Positions 11,269-21,635 are shown, counted from the first letter of the stretch. The stretch: 64,000 nucleotides of DNA from Oegoconia quadripuncta (GCA_949316235.1 OX438751.1:22940801-23004800); one strand, 5' to 3'. A program made the numbers and translations. The notes: generated from the sequence alone by a model not told the origin.

Positions 11269-11870
11269 TTGAGGAGTGTCGGTAAGACAATTAACTGTAA
11301 AGATGAATGAGACACCAGACTATCTGTGCAGGTTGAGGAGTGTCGGTAAGACTATTAACTATAAAGATGAATGAGACACCAGACTATCTGTGCAGTTTAA
11401 GGAGTGTCGGTAAGAATATTAACTGTAAAGATGAATGAGACACCAGACCATCTGTGCAGTTTGAGGAGTGTCGGTAAGACTATTAACTGTAAAGGTGAAT
11501 GAGACACCAGACTATCTGTGCAGGTTGAGGAGTGTCGGTAAGACTATTAACTATAAAGATGAATGAGACACCAGACTATCTGTGCAGTTTGAGGAGTGTC
11601 GGTAAGACTATTAACTGTAAAGGTGAATGAGACACCAGACTATCTGTGCAGTTTGAGGAGTGTCGGTAAGATTATTAACTGTAAAGATGACAGAGACGCC
11701 GGACAATCTGTGCACTTCGAGAAGTATCAGTAAGAGAATCAACTTTAATTATGAAAGAGACAAAAGAGGCAAGAGAATAAACTTTAAAGATGAAAGAGAC
11801 ACCAGACAATCTGTGTACTTTGCGAAGTGTCGGTTAGAGAATTACTGTGAGAGACAACTTTGAGGAGTCG
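11269..11870 (+). repeat. 64-bp tandem satellite
   Basis: Unit starts at 11269, 11333, 11397, 11461, 11525, 11589 and 11653 are exactly 64 bp apart. The unit runs 'ttgaggagtgtcggtaagac', 'tattaactgtaaagatgaat', 'gagacaccagactatctgtg', 'cagt/g'. Seven units differ by a few bases; from 11717 to about 11870 units are degenerate and partly shortened. 64 is not a multiple of three and units contain in-frame stops, so it is not coding. Confidence 0.92.
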
Positions 11871-12235
11871 TCTTGTTCTTACCAAAATATGGAAATATAA
11901 ATAAATTAACAATCTTAATTTAAATGTTTCTGACAACAAGGTAAATAGGAATATGATCTTATAATAAGATTATCGTAATAAAGATCCGAATATGTCATTT
12001 CCCTTGTGAGAGGCTAACATCTGAACTAGGAAAATACCCCTGTTTTTTCAGATTGCCAGACCCTCTCCCCTAGGAGTCGCAAATAGTAACAATATTATTT
12101 GATTGATACATGTTATGGTACAGGTCAAAAATGGAAACCATATAACATAATTCAGAAAATAGGACAAAGGAAAAAGAAATATGTGTGCACGAGTGTGTGA
12201 GTATGAGTGTTTTAATGTGTATGTCCTGTTGGTAG
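11871..12235. other. No recognised gene or element
   Basis: Nothing identifiable on either strand. Confidence 0.4.
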
Positions 12236-12420
12236 CGGAAGGCCAAGGCGAATGTACCACGATCGAATCGACGACTAATTAAAGAAAGGCCAAGTCAAGA
12301 GTAGCCTAAACTGATCAGCCTTCATGTACAACTTTATTAGAGTGAATGAAGCAACAGAGGTGTGTCAGGATCGTAGCAAGTGGAAGTCTGTGGTCTCTGT
12401 ATATGAGAAACAGGCGTGAC
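12236..12420 (+). mobile_element. LINE-N ORF C-terminus (decayed)
   Basis: Reads 'RPRRMYHDRIDD', a stop, 'LKKGQVKSS' and, further on, 'VNEATEVCQDRSKWKSVVS' before a stop. This is the end of a LINE reverse-transcriptase ORF common in moths. At least two in-frame stops show it is dead. Confidence 0.6.
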
Positions 12421-12711
12421 TTTAAGTACCTATGTATATATATTGAACTAATTGCAAATGACAGAGTGTCAGACGGGGTATTATGATAAATTTAGTAGAG
12501 AGAAGTATATGTATATGAATGATACAAAACTCCATGGTGTTACCACTGGGGATGACGACTTTAATTTTGAAATTTTACTTATAATTACATAAATAGAACA
12601 CAGACGGATGATGACGAATTAGATATTTGAGGTAATCTGTGTAATTTCTGTGTAATAATATTCCATTGTGAAACACTTGTTGATCAAAAGCATTGGGACA
12701 ATAACCAAACG
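12421..12711. other. No recognised gene or element
   Basis: No repeat or gene recognised. Confidence 0.4.
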
Positions 12712-12895
12712 ACAGCTCTTAAATGGTGAAGGAAAACATCGTGAGGAAACCTGAATGCCTGAGAAATAAAAATTTAAAGGAATGTGAAGTCCCCAACTCG
12801 AATTGGAGCAGCGTGGTGGACTATGACCCATACTCCCTCATTATACGAGGTCTATATCCCTGCAGTGGGATGTTTACGGGCTGATGATGAATCAC
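12712..12895 (+). mobile_element. SINE-D, 3' two-thirds
   Basis: 'ggtgaaggaaaacatcgtga', 'cctgagaaataaaaattta', 'ccatactccctcattatac', 'agtgggatgtttacgggctg', ending 'atgatga'. The tRNA head is missing (5' truncation). Confidence 0.82.
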
Positions 12896-13484
12896 CAAAC
12901 TGACAAAATAAATATTCCTAAATGCGACAATGACAATTCGACCCAATGTCCATCGCGACACGCAATCAACCAAACCCAGCGTTCCACGCGCAGAACCGTA
13001 ATATTAAAATGAAATAAAATTAATTTAAATGGTAATGAGAGCCGGAATCACAAGGCTTTGTAGTGATATAGTGCTCCCCGGGATTTTCTGTAAATGAACG
13101 CTTCCATTCAAATAAATGGACGCGAAGAAAGAAACATGTACCTTTTAGAAATCTTTGTAGTTGTCAATTAGGTTTCTTTTTATCAGACTGCCTAAGAAAG
13201 AAGGGTAATGTTTTTGCTTAGATTGATCTTGTTTCTTTATAGGCGGATGTTAGGTCAATTATATTCACAGCAATTCTTCAGTTTTCTCTTATTACAGCTA
13301 TGATTCGTTTTCATTTCGGTTGAATTAACTGGATATACAATATCAATCATTGCTTTACTTTTGAAAGCCCATTATTTAAGCAACCCATTATATTCTATCC
13401 TTACATTTGCCGTGGGGTTGGACATATGCCTAAAGGCATCTCGACCCAATCGGAATCTTTTGTGCACTTCCCCTGCTTTCGTTG
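12896..13484. other. No recognised gene or element
   Basis: Short open frames without motifs. Confidence 0.4.
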
Positions 13485-13640
13485 TATCCTACTGCCAACT
13501 TATAGATTTCATAAGCCTTATGACACAGGTTAGTGGCATGTAGTTTCTGGGTTCGGGATACCCCTTACCCAAATGAAGTATGGCTATGGCATCGCAGTCA
13601 AACAGAAGGTGCTTCATTGATTTTGACAATTGACAATTTT
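13485..13640 (-). mobile_element. Decayed LINE C-terminus
   Basis: The minus strand reads 'MKHLLFDCDAIAILHLGKGY' followed by PEPRNYMPLTCV. It resembles the Cys/His tail ('HxLFxC') after an RNase H-type domain in I/R1-group LINEs. Short and diverged. Confidence 0.45.
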
Positions 13641-14544
13641 CAATAGAGGATAGCATTGGTATCTTAGCAGGGTATATTTTTCACATTGTCCCATTCCTCT
13701 CTGGCCACAGGAAAATTTAAACTATTTGTACTTTATTATGCTAATAATATTAGTTTTTTAATTTTTTTTTTTAGTTCTAGTGGGCGATTTTCTGATCGCT
13801 TAGTAAGGTGGTTCAAAGTGGCTCGAAAGATGGCTCTAACAGATGGGGCCTCTTATTTCTTACATTTTAATTTTCTACGTTGTCCAGAGCCACGCCTAAA
13901 CTTAAAAACAAAAATATATGTAACAAAAATCGTTAGCCATTGGAAAGTCGCCCATACTGTCTTTGGTGGCAGCAACTATTCTACAGGGGGGGACTGAAAA
14001 TCAGCAACACTGCTGAGTCCCTGCCCATTCATCACAATACTGTGGTTCTCGATTCTATGTATGCTTGTGTTTTTTTCTTTTTTGTGATGAATAAATACCT
14101 TTTATTTATTTATTTATTTATTGATTTCCTTTCTTTGTTGCATACTCTGCAGGGTGAATTTTCAGCTAGGCCCATTTTAAATAAGAGGTCCGTCGTCCCT
14201 TAATAACCAGTAAGCGCACATACTATGCAACGGGTTTGCTCTCTGTTCAACCTGTAGATTATCTTGGTTAGACCTGCAACATTATTGCCAATAAACATTT
14301 TACTATGTGTAAGGTCGTCGAGTTTGTTTCACTCCTTAGCGTGTTGCTCTCTAACATGAATAAGCAACCCATGGACATGGACATGACAAATAACTTTTGT
14401 ACATAAAATCTTTTAGCATATAATTTACCTATATAAATATTTAGAACGAATTACAAGGTTCGTTATTACAATAATTAATCATTTCATACTGCCTTTACTG
14501 CTGGACAAGGGGGCGGGGGGACTTGACTTATTTCGGGGGTGGTT
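13641..14544. other. No gene; (TTTA)n run
   Basis: A TTTA repeat sits at 14097-14123. Otherwise AT-rich and unassigned; the 87-103-codon open frames have no motif. Confidence 0.45.
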
Positions 14545-15250
14545 TTGCCATAGTCACCAAGCTTGGCAAGCTAGTTGGCGATCGCAGACTTTTAGACCCT
14601 GGACCAATACAGTTGTAACTAGTCACTCGTCAATGCCGACTTTAAGGGCCTTGAATATGACGCTGCTGCCCGTTATTATCTATGGTGAATTTGAGAGGTA
14701 AATTTATGATGTATTTGGAAGTCTTACCGCCGACGCTGCTGCTCGTCATTTATATGTAACGAGTATGAGGACATGACGATGCTCCCCGTCACTTATTTGT
14801 CATGGCGTTAAGGACCTAGACCTTAGAACGCTGCGGTTCAATATTTGCCTAAAGCGACTCTGAGGGGCTAGACTGTTAGTAGTTAGTAGGGGGAGAGAAT
14901 GTTATTGCCTGAGACGACTTTGAGGACTATTTTCCGACTTAATATGTTGATGACAAATAGGTTCTCAAGACTAAAATGACCTTAAGTTGACTCTTGAGAA
15001 TCTGTTGCATATTAAAACAGTATTAAATAAATATTATTGAGACTGAGACGCGATCTCAATCTTAAGATCAATTTATTAATATAGTGAGCTTGGACCATGA
15101 CTCTGCTGCTCGTTATAATGTCGTGACCCCTGTAAAATAATTAAAACTTAATCCTGTAGCTCGTCTTGTCAGTGACAACGTTGAGGGCCTAATCCATGAC
15201 GCTCCTATCTGTAACAACTTTGAGAATCTATTCCATAAAAAAATGTGCGG
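14545..15250 (+). repeat. Degenerate tandem repeat region
   Basis: The phrase 'gacgctgctgctcgtcattt' and 'actttgagggcctag' recurs in drifting form at about 14.63, 14.73, 14.80, 14.86, 15.10 and 15.18 kb with spacing of roughly 60-90 bp. Also carries 'caagctagttggcgatcgca' (repeat H) near 14570. Confidence 0.5.
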
Positions 15251-15667
15251 TGTCACGGGCGGAAGTAAGTGATAATATAATATGCTTAAAGTTACCCCAA
15301 TTTCACTTTCTTTTAACAAAATTGGGTAGCAATTTTGCAATTTTCACCACTCAGAGGTGTTGCTAGATTTATTCAAGTTTATAGCCCCTATTTGGTTTAG
15401 CAATATCTAAATTTTCCACTTAATTTATATTACATGCAGCCATTGTTACAATAATTGGAGATCGTAAATTTCACGCACGCATGGTTCAGCTTCGGAAATT
15501 GGGTTTGAATAGGATAGAATAAAATACGTTTATTTTCACAAACATTTTGATGTCAATCTGCAGATAGGGGTAATACGTAATAACATTAAAGAAGTTACAC
15601 TGTCAAATATCTTAGATATAAATAAATTGTAACGAATGGATGCCAGTTCAGCTTTGTATTGTTGTGA
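15251..15667. other. No recognised gene or element
   Basis: AT-rich; open frames overlapping the next SINE are shadows. Confidence 0.4.
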
Positions 15668-15872
15668 CAGTGCTGGTTCATCATCATCATTAGCCCGTAA
15701 ATATCCCACTGTAGGGATATGGGCCTTGCCTCGTATATGAGGGAGAGTATGACCATAGTCCACCACGATGGCCCAATGCGGGTTTGGGACTTCACATGCC
15801 TTTGAATTTTTATTTCTCAGGCATGCAGGTTTCCTCACGATGTGTCTTAACCGCTGAGCCACCGACGCGCCT
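15668..15872 (-). mobile_element. SINE-D with internal deletion
   Basis: On the minus strand the head 'gcgtcggtggctcagcggtt' joins directly to 'acatcgtgaggaaacctgca'. About 110 bp (B box and linker) present in the 31.0-kb copy are missing. The 3' end is intact, finishing in (TGA)n. Confidence 0.82.
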
Positions 15873-15888
15873 TATACCCTGTATATAC

Positions 15889-16033
15889 ATGTTATAAATG
15901 AAAACATACATAACTCAGATGCACGTGTCCATCTTCATTATACAAACATAATAATACGCTCTTAGTGGGATTCGAATCCGCGAACTTTATATATAGCAGT
16001 CAGAGTTTCTAACCACTACACCAAACAAGTCGT
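15889..16033 (-). mobile_element. SINE-C, 5' half
   Basis: Minus strand: head 'acttgtttggtgtagtggtt' with A box, then 'cgcggattcgaatccca' (B box) and 'ttatgtatgttttcattta'. Truncated at its 3' side. Confidence 0.8.
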
Positions 16034-16574
16034 TTTTATAGTATGACTTTGGACGTCCAATCACTCACTGATCCAAACTTTATTCGACTAAATTGCAATG
16101 CGGGCGACAGATGCGTTTCTCTATCCACAAACAATGCAAAATTGATTCAAGTATGTATTAGGTCATTACCTACGAAATTGGCGTTTTGTATGAAGAATTT
16201 CATTAAGACTGTTTTCTCCATACAAACATTTTAATTTTTTTTTTGGGAACGGCGAATCCGAATTTAGCTATACTTTGTATGTATTATCGGATAACATTAA
16301 GTTAAGTATAGGCAGCGTTAATTTTTAAAAGTAACCGCTTTATAAAAGTTTCAGCGAATCTAAGAAATGATTATGGGAAGCACATGAAAAGAGCTCTGTT
16401 CAATTTTTTTATTATGTGATTTAGCCCAGAAATTAAAAAACATTCATGTGAAACCTTTATATAATATTCCATTTTCTAAATAAAAAACAAATTTGGATAT
16501 AGCTTTGAAAATCGCAGGAATTGGTACATATGATTAACGAAGAAAAAAATCTCCAATTTCATAGGTAAAGACCC
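16034..16574. other. No recognised gene or element
   Basis: Nothing identifiable. Confidence 0.4.
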
Positions 16575-16740
16575 AATACCTACTTACATACGTAGTGTCA
16601 TGACCTTCATCCCAAATGGGATGATTAGAGATATCACAAACATTAGCATTTAAATGCCTATGGCAACATCCATGGTTTATCTTTCGAAGTATACAGAAAT
16701 GCACACGTGACATGTGAGCCTATTGACGCTGAAACGTACA
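16575..16740 (+). repeat. Interspersed repeat G (copy 1)
   Basis: 'catcccaaatgggatgatta', 'acaaacattagcattt', 'tatacagaaatgcacacgtg' recur at 49130-49350 (plus) and 57248-57440 (minus). Class unknown. Confidence 0.6.
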
Positions 16741-16754
16741 AATATATAGACGTT

Positions 16755-16850
16755 TTTTGGCGTAGTCCCTTATTCACCTTTTACGACACCCACGGGAAGA
16801 GACGGTTAGTTCAGGCCACACATTGGTATCTATAATGGGTCTACATCGGA
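16755..16850 (+). repeat. Interspersed repeat H (copy)
   Basis: 'cttattcaccttttacgac' with 'acccacgggaagagacggtt' recurs at 21.0 and 36.3 kb. Unclassified; typical of a LINE or SINE 3' region. Confidence 0.5.
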
Positions 16851-17049
16851 CCGTGTGAAACGCAAGACTTATCTGATACGAATACTACCCGACCGTGTGA
16901 AGACGTGCAATTAATGTAGCTTTTAGTTTTTGTCGACCTTTGTTTCGTATTTCCTTAAATTGCTTCCCAAGTGCAACAACGCTTATAATTGCCGTATCAT
17001 GACTTGACATTCCATAGTAATTTGTATGATTTATGTAATAAAAAAGCAG

Positions 17050-17160
17050 TCATAATGCATTCCCATTTGCTATTTACTTTTGATTAGCGAAGTAAAGCAA
17101 TGTCTGGCGCGGTCATTTCTCGGATTAGTGAATACTAATTACGTACTGTCCGCTGTAACT
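17050..17160 (+). mobile_element. 5S-SINE head, partial
   Basis: 'gattagcgaagtaaagcaat' then 'gtctggcgcggtcatttct' and 'cggattagtga'. This follows the internal promoter part of 5S rRNA (gatcaccgaagttaagcaa.. gtcgggcgcggttagtac) with drift. Confidence 0.6.
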
Positions 17161-17603
17161 AAATGTGTTAGATTAATCCTTTCGTCTGAATTGACTTAGG
17201 TAAAGGTACCTACTTACTTTCCCGACCCAATGTCGGGGCTCACCGCGTGGTTCGCACTTCGCCAGTGAGAGGGCGCCACTTGACGCATGCGCCCCTTATA
17301 CGCGCACTATTCAATTGTTAAAAAATGTCAATTGGAAATTTTTAAGACAGGGATGGACGTGACGGGCATACAGCACAGAACCTAACGGGTCTTGCAGAGA
17401 ACGGCCCGTGGCTGTTGCCTCTTCTAATAAATAGAGGTGAGTGTTGCTTTGCCTATTTTGATAGCTTTTTACTGTACCTGAAGGCTGAATACTATAATCA
17501 TCTATCGTTTAATACAGTCCACTTATGAATCTATACATTCTCTTCCCTCTCTGTGACTCCGTGAGTCGCCCCCTTTTACTAGCGAAACGTTTTCGCCACG
17601 AAA
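17161..17603. other. No recognised gene or element
   Basis: Moderately GC-richer around 17.2-17.4 kb; no motif recognised. Confidence 0.4.
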
Positions 17604-17722
17604 TATATACCCTCATGTTCCATATATAGGACGCTAGATCTATTACTTAAATACATTAATTTTGTTAATGTATACCATCATGCTCTATATAGGATGTTAG
17701 ATGTGTTACATTAATTTTGTTT
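17604..17722 (+). repeat. 62-bp tandem duplication
   Basis: Two neighbouring copies of 'atataccctcatgttccata'...'acattaattttgtt' (17604-17665 and 17667-17722). They differ at several positions and by one small deletion. Confidence 0.75.
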
Positions 17723-18200
17723 TGCAGCTAAGGGTAGGTAAGAACCTGAAATATCGATACCCAAGGCTGCTTTTGCCTTTCAAGTCATAATAATATTGCA
17801 GGCCTAGCGCGTAAGTGGTATATTTTTGGCTGAATGTGATTGTACTACCGTTGCTTGTTCCAAGTATAGTAAAATAAAAATAATAAGAGTGAACAAAAGC
17901 AGTAGGGGAAAAATACTTTATAGTTCTAAACAAAATGTACACATCAACATTTTTGTACGCCATTGGGAATCGAACTCGCGATGATCTTGTAAACCTTATG
18001 TTAAAGAGCCAGGGAGACGATTAAAACTACGCGTTCCTAGACACTGTCTTAACTCACTTTTTTATAGTGTCTGCGATGCAACGAACTGTCGCTTAAGACG
18101 ATGACAGCACCTTACCCAGCAGTATTTTTGAGAATTTCAAATTATTCATAAAAACGGTTTTTTTTTTTATAATCGTGAATTTTGGAAATATGACACATGA
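17723..18200. other. No gene; possible tRNA-like scrap
   Basis: At 17963-18003 the minus strand has a B-box-like 'cgcgagttcgattccca' and 'ttaacataaggtttacaaga', resembling a decayed SINE-B head. Confidence 0.35.
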
Positions 18201-18362
18201 TCAAATCAAATCAAATCAAATCAAAACAAAAATGTTTTATTTCATAAGTTATAAGAATAACATTTGAAATCGTCATGACATAGGTACAGTTATCGCTCAT
18301 TCACTAGGCAGTCTCCCCAGAGAAGAACGAGCAAGTAACTCCGGGGTTGCTCTTTTTAAATA
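18201..18362 (-). mobile_element. LINE-M 3' end with (TTTGA)n tail
   Basis: Minus strand: 'agagcaaccccggagttact', 'gctcgttcttctctggggag', 'aaataaaacatttttg', then repeated TTTGA (18201-18226). Confidence 0.75.
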
Positions 18363-18377
18363 AGTCATAATAAATAA

Positions 18378-18525
18378 GTCATAAACTCATGATGGACAGA
18401 CGACCTGATAATGAACGCGGGAAATCGCTGGATGCAGGCCGCTTCCAACTGGTCGCTCTGTAATTCTATGGGGGAGGCCTATGTTCAGCAATGACCTCGT
18501 GTGGTTGATATGATGATGATGAATT
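18378..18525 (+). mobile_element. LINE-P 3' end
   Basis: Reads 'WTDDLIMNAGNRWMQAA' with one shift, then 'ggcctatgttcagcaatgac', ending 'atgatgatgatga'. The open frame on the other strand is a shadow. Confidence 0.65.
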
Positions 18526-19011
18526 CGATCTCGTAGTGAACCTTCGAGCATCGCCATCTCCATGGCTCGTTGCATGATCTTGAGCTTTCTTATAATGTAC
18601 GTCATCACTTTAACACAATGATTAAAGACTTTCGTCAATAAGCACTAAATTTGTTTTTAAATAATATTAAATAGGTCAGGTCAGCCCCTTAAGCAGTATA
18701 TCCCCTCAGAGAATTATGGCTGTCAACCCGCGTTCAGGGCTCTCCGTTCAAAGTTAGTGGGCTCTGAGTTTTATGCACTTATTTTATAAATATGTTTATG
18801 TGGATGTAAATACATTGTGGAGACTACATGCAATAATAAAACTTATTTGCTTTTTAGAGTTGTTTATCTCATTTTCGAAAAACGAATTCTTATAGGATCA
18901 CTTTGTTGTCCATCTGCGTCTGTCTATCCAGACGTCAAGACCTTTATTCTGAGGCTCGAAGTTTCTTATCTTAGTATAGACTACGATTTTAACCGCAAAT
19001 AGGAAAACCAA
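18526..19011. other. No recognised gene or element
   Basis: Nothing identifiable. Confidence 0.4.
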
Positions 19012-19285
19012 CGGCCTCCGTAGCTCAATGTAAACAACATTGGGTTTACGTTTCGGAGGTCGCGGGTTCGATCCCCAGCGGGGTACATGTTTAAGTACTC
19101 GGTTTGGTTGGGGGTAGGGCATTTTAAATATCCGCCTGGCTAGCTACCACAATCTTATCTAAATCTGCCGCCAAGCAGCAATGTTAATAGCATTGTTGTG
19201 TTCCGGTTGTCAGAGATAAGATAGCCAGTCCCCCAAATGTGTTGGGGTTTCCGGGTCAGTACGCTTCCACCTTCGACCTCATCTT
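19012..19285 (+). mobile_element. SINE-B, 3' end missing
   Basis: Complete head (gcctccgtagctcaatg..., B box ggttcgatccc) and body to 'ccaccttcgacctcatctt'. The last ~35 nt (cacttaacatcaggtg...) are absent and repeat I begins shortly after. Confidence 0.85.
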
Positions 19286-19302
19286 GCAAATTGTTTGTTA
19301 AA

Positions 19303-19565
19303 TCTACTAATTATTTTCGTACACCTCAACCTCTTGAACACCAGTTGTTCTATAGGTCAGGTTTGAGGCACGGCGGCTGTTACACGTCAGCGTTGATGCA
19401 TGTACGAATACAAATCGAATAAATCAGGTGAGATTGTGTTCAAACGCGAATCCAGTCAATCATAAAAAAAAAAAAAAAGAAAAGAATAAAATATCGATGC
19501 CGGTCGTTATCCGTCAAGAAACAGTCGCTTTTTGTGGCTCATTCGTTGTTCTCTTGGCAATGTGC
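19303..19565 (+). repeat. Interspersed repeat I, interrupted
   Basis: 'gaacaccagttgttctatag', 'gtcaggtttgaggcacggcg', 'acgaatacaaatcgaataaa' and, after a LINE-L tail, 'aatatcgatgcc', 'cgttatccgtcaagaaacag'. The same order lies uninterrupted at 34.7-34.9 kb in inverse orientation. Class unknown. Confidence 0.7.
19423..19480 (+). mobile_element. About 58-bp LINE-L tail inserted in repeat I
   Basis: 'tcaggtgagattgtgttcaa', 'acgcgaatccagtcaatca' and poly(A). Flanked by gaataaa on both sides (19416-19422, 19484-19490), a likely target duplication. Confidence 0.75.
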
Positions 19566-19920
19566 CTTTTGAATTAACGTTTTGTTTTATGCTCTTTAAG
19601 GATAGCGAGAGGCACTTGCCTGTTAGTTGAATTTGGATGAATATTATCATCTGAAGGTTCGATTGCCGACCGTGCGCAGGTCATAAAAAACCTATGAACG
19701 TCGACTGCCGATAGTCGGCAGATGGGAAGAGTATTGGTTTTTTGCTTACATTTTAAAACGGAATAAGTCTATCCTACTATTCCTAGTTGCTACACTAATG
19801 AACAGGATGTTGTTCAGGTAGAAATGTGATAGTTATATTTGTCAATGGCGCAAGAAATCCAGTGTTAAAATATGTCGTATGAAATTAGTTATCTGTGGTA
19901 ACTTATTTAGTGTTCGCGGC
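19566..19920. other. No recognised gene or element
   Basis: Nothing identifiable. Confidence 0.4.
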
Positions 19921-20135
19921 ATTCGAGAACATTCGAGAGACGACGAGGTCGAAGATGAAGCAAACGATCTTAGTATATGCTAATTCATCTTGATCTTGAA
20001 TACTGTGGGATTTCTAAATGACTGATGATAGAAGGGAGTTCCATGTTTTGGCTGTACGCGTTATGACTAAGTGCCAGACCGCTTAATCTGATTGTTCGGT
20101 GTGTCAAGGACAAAGGGGTGGAAACTCCCTGCGCC
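19921..20135 (-). mobile_element. LINE-L, decayed C-terminus
   Basis: Aligns by eye to 28.75-28.95 kb: 'gacgaggtcgaagatgaagc', 'gggagttccatgttttggct', 'gcgttatgac', 'ggtggaaactccctgc'. No intact frame. Confidence 0.55.
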
Positions 20136-20167
20136 TATCTAATCACAAATCAAATCGCGAGACATGT

Positions 20168-20245
20168 AACCCGCAAGGGATCGAACCCGCAAACTCCGAT
20201 TTGTAAACCTTATATTATTTACTTTGATCCCCGGAGGCGGTATTT
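20168..20245 (-). mobile_element. SINE-B head fragment
   Basis: Minus strand 'ccgcctccggggatcaaagt', 'cgggttcgatccctt', 'gttacatgt' is the SINE-B tRNA-like head; the body is missing. Confidence 0.65.
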
Positions 20246-20270
20246 ACTGGATTGAAGAAGGAAATATACA

Positions 20271-20470
20271 CATAAATATTTCGGGTGTATCAATTATTTA
20301 GTTCCAGACTGCCATTGATACTAGATAATGGATAAACATATTGTGTGGACTATACGGCCCATACATACATTATAGGAGTGAAGGCCTATATCCCTATCCC
20401 TATATAAGGGGATGTTTATGGACTGAGATGATGAATAGATAAACATAAATAAATATATAAACAGACAGTG
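20271..20470 (-). mobile_element. SINE-A 3' part, split by a SINE-D tail
   Basis: 'aaatatttcgggtgtatcaa' to 'gataatggataaacat' is the SINE-A 3' region on minus. At 20361-20440 a SINE-D tail lies on plus ('aggcctatatccctatcc', 'ggatgtttatggactgaga', 'tgatgaa'), after which 'gataaacataaataaat' resumes SINE-A. The word gataaacat on both sides may be the target duplication. Confidence 0.6.
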
Positions 20471-20499
20471 ATTTAATAAATGTGATTGGAACGTTAAGC

Positions 20500-21010
20500 A
20501 CGAAATCTCAGTAGATGCCTATTCACCCTGCTCTTGACGATTCCAAGGTTGTAAAATCATAAAATAAAACCAAAAATGCTTTATTTTGTAGGTACACAGG
20601 GTACACTTAAAATAGTCAGATTTTACATTTTTTAAGCTACTGCTTGTTCAAAAGCCAACTTTCCCCTGAGAAGAACAAGCAAGAAACTCGAGAAGTTGCT
20701 CTTTAAAAAAAAGGTTTTTATGTTACAAAATTATTAATTATTACTTTACATTATAATATTTCATTATTAATTGTAAAATAGCCTAGTTACGCGAACGGGC
20801 TGTTCATGTCCATGAATGTTTATCATCTAAATAATCTGATATTTTATAATATGCTTTCTTAATAAGTTTCTGCTTTATAGTATCTTTAAATTTATTGAAA
20901 GAAAGATTTTGTATATCAACAGGAACCTTATTAAAAAAGCGTATACATAGGTAACCCTGTAGGATTCAAGAAAGACTGACATCGGAAGAGAGTTGGTGTA
21001 AAGTCCCTTA
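20500..21010 (-). mobile_element. LINE-L remnant split by LINE-M
   Basis: Left piece (20500-20572) 'cagtagatgcctattcaccc', 'gattccaaggttgtaaaatc' and right piece (20969-21010) 'gattcaagaaagactgacat' are adjacent in the 28.8-kb copy ('gaggtagtagaattcaggaaa'). Confidence 0.65.
20573..20968 (-). mobile_element. LINE-M C-terminus and 3' UTR
   Basis: Minus-strand frame 'FNKVPVDIQNLSFNKF', 'KQKLIKKAYYKISDYLDD', ending KHSWT and a stop with no internal stop in ~48 codons. The 3' UTR has 'cttgcttgttcttctcaggg' and ends 'acaaaataaagcattttt'. 5'-truncated inside LINE-L. Confidence 0.8.
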
Positions 21011-21080
21011 GTTATTTTTTACGACACCCACGGGAAGAGACAGGTTGGTTCAATTCTTTTAAGGCCCCTGAAATCACACC
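21000..21080 (+). repeat. Interspersed repeat H (copy)
   Basis: 'aaagtcccttagttattttt', 'acgacacccacgggaagaga'; matches the 16.8-kb copy. Confidence 0.5.
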
Positions 21081-21439
21081 AATTGTAGTATATTAGTAAA
21101 TAATACCTACCTTTAGATACGCAATATATCTGTTAACTAGCATAGTATAGCTTTCACCGGTTTTCAACTGAACATTTCTTCTATTTCATGTTTGGGTTTC
21201 CACAGATGTGTTTGTTTGTACTACGGAACTCATTGGCTATGTAAATGTAACCTGAATATTTTCTAATACATACGCAATGAAAATATTAGCATAAATATCG
21301 AGTTGTTCGTTTGTCAGCCTGAGTAGGGGAGGGTTATGAAGCTATAGAGCTGAACAGTAAAACAAAATTTTCATTTAAATATTATTCAAATTTGTAAAAA
21401 TTAGAGAGTTTATTAAAATTTTCAAAATATTACAATAAT
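21081..21439. other. No recognised gene or element
   Basis: Nothing identifiable. Confidence 0.4.
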
Positions 21440-21620
21440 AAATATCTTTGCACATATACACAGCGCCATCTAGTTCCACCTTAAGCAAGTATAAGCTTGT
21501 ACTTAGCGAGCCGATGGCAAAAATATCAAATTCTTGAGGACCAGTTTCTTGAGCTTGTTTTATGGATACCAGATGGTTGATAAACTACAAAATACAATTT
21601 TAACGGATTATTATAAATGC
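21440..21620 (-). mobile_element. SINE-C, 3' half
   Basis: Plus-strand view: 'cagcgccatctagttccacc', 'gataccagatggttgataaa', 'ctacaaaatac'. It is the 3' region of SINE-C on minus. An insertion or divergence lies in the middle. Confidence 0.65.
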
Positions 21621-21635
21621 TTAATATATAAAGTA

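Noticed and set aside
11269..11720. CRISPR-like regular repeat array
   Set aside because: The whole 64-bp unit is repeated with no unique spacers, and the surrounding DNA is eukaryotic. It is a satellite.
15536..15862. 108-codon minus-strand frame with 'AQRLRHIVRKPACLRNKNSK'
   Set aside because: It translates a SINE-D copy; the same peptide pattern appears wherever SINE-D lies open (for example 31.1 kb).
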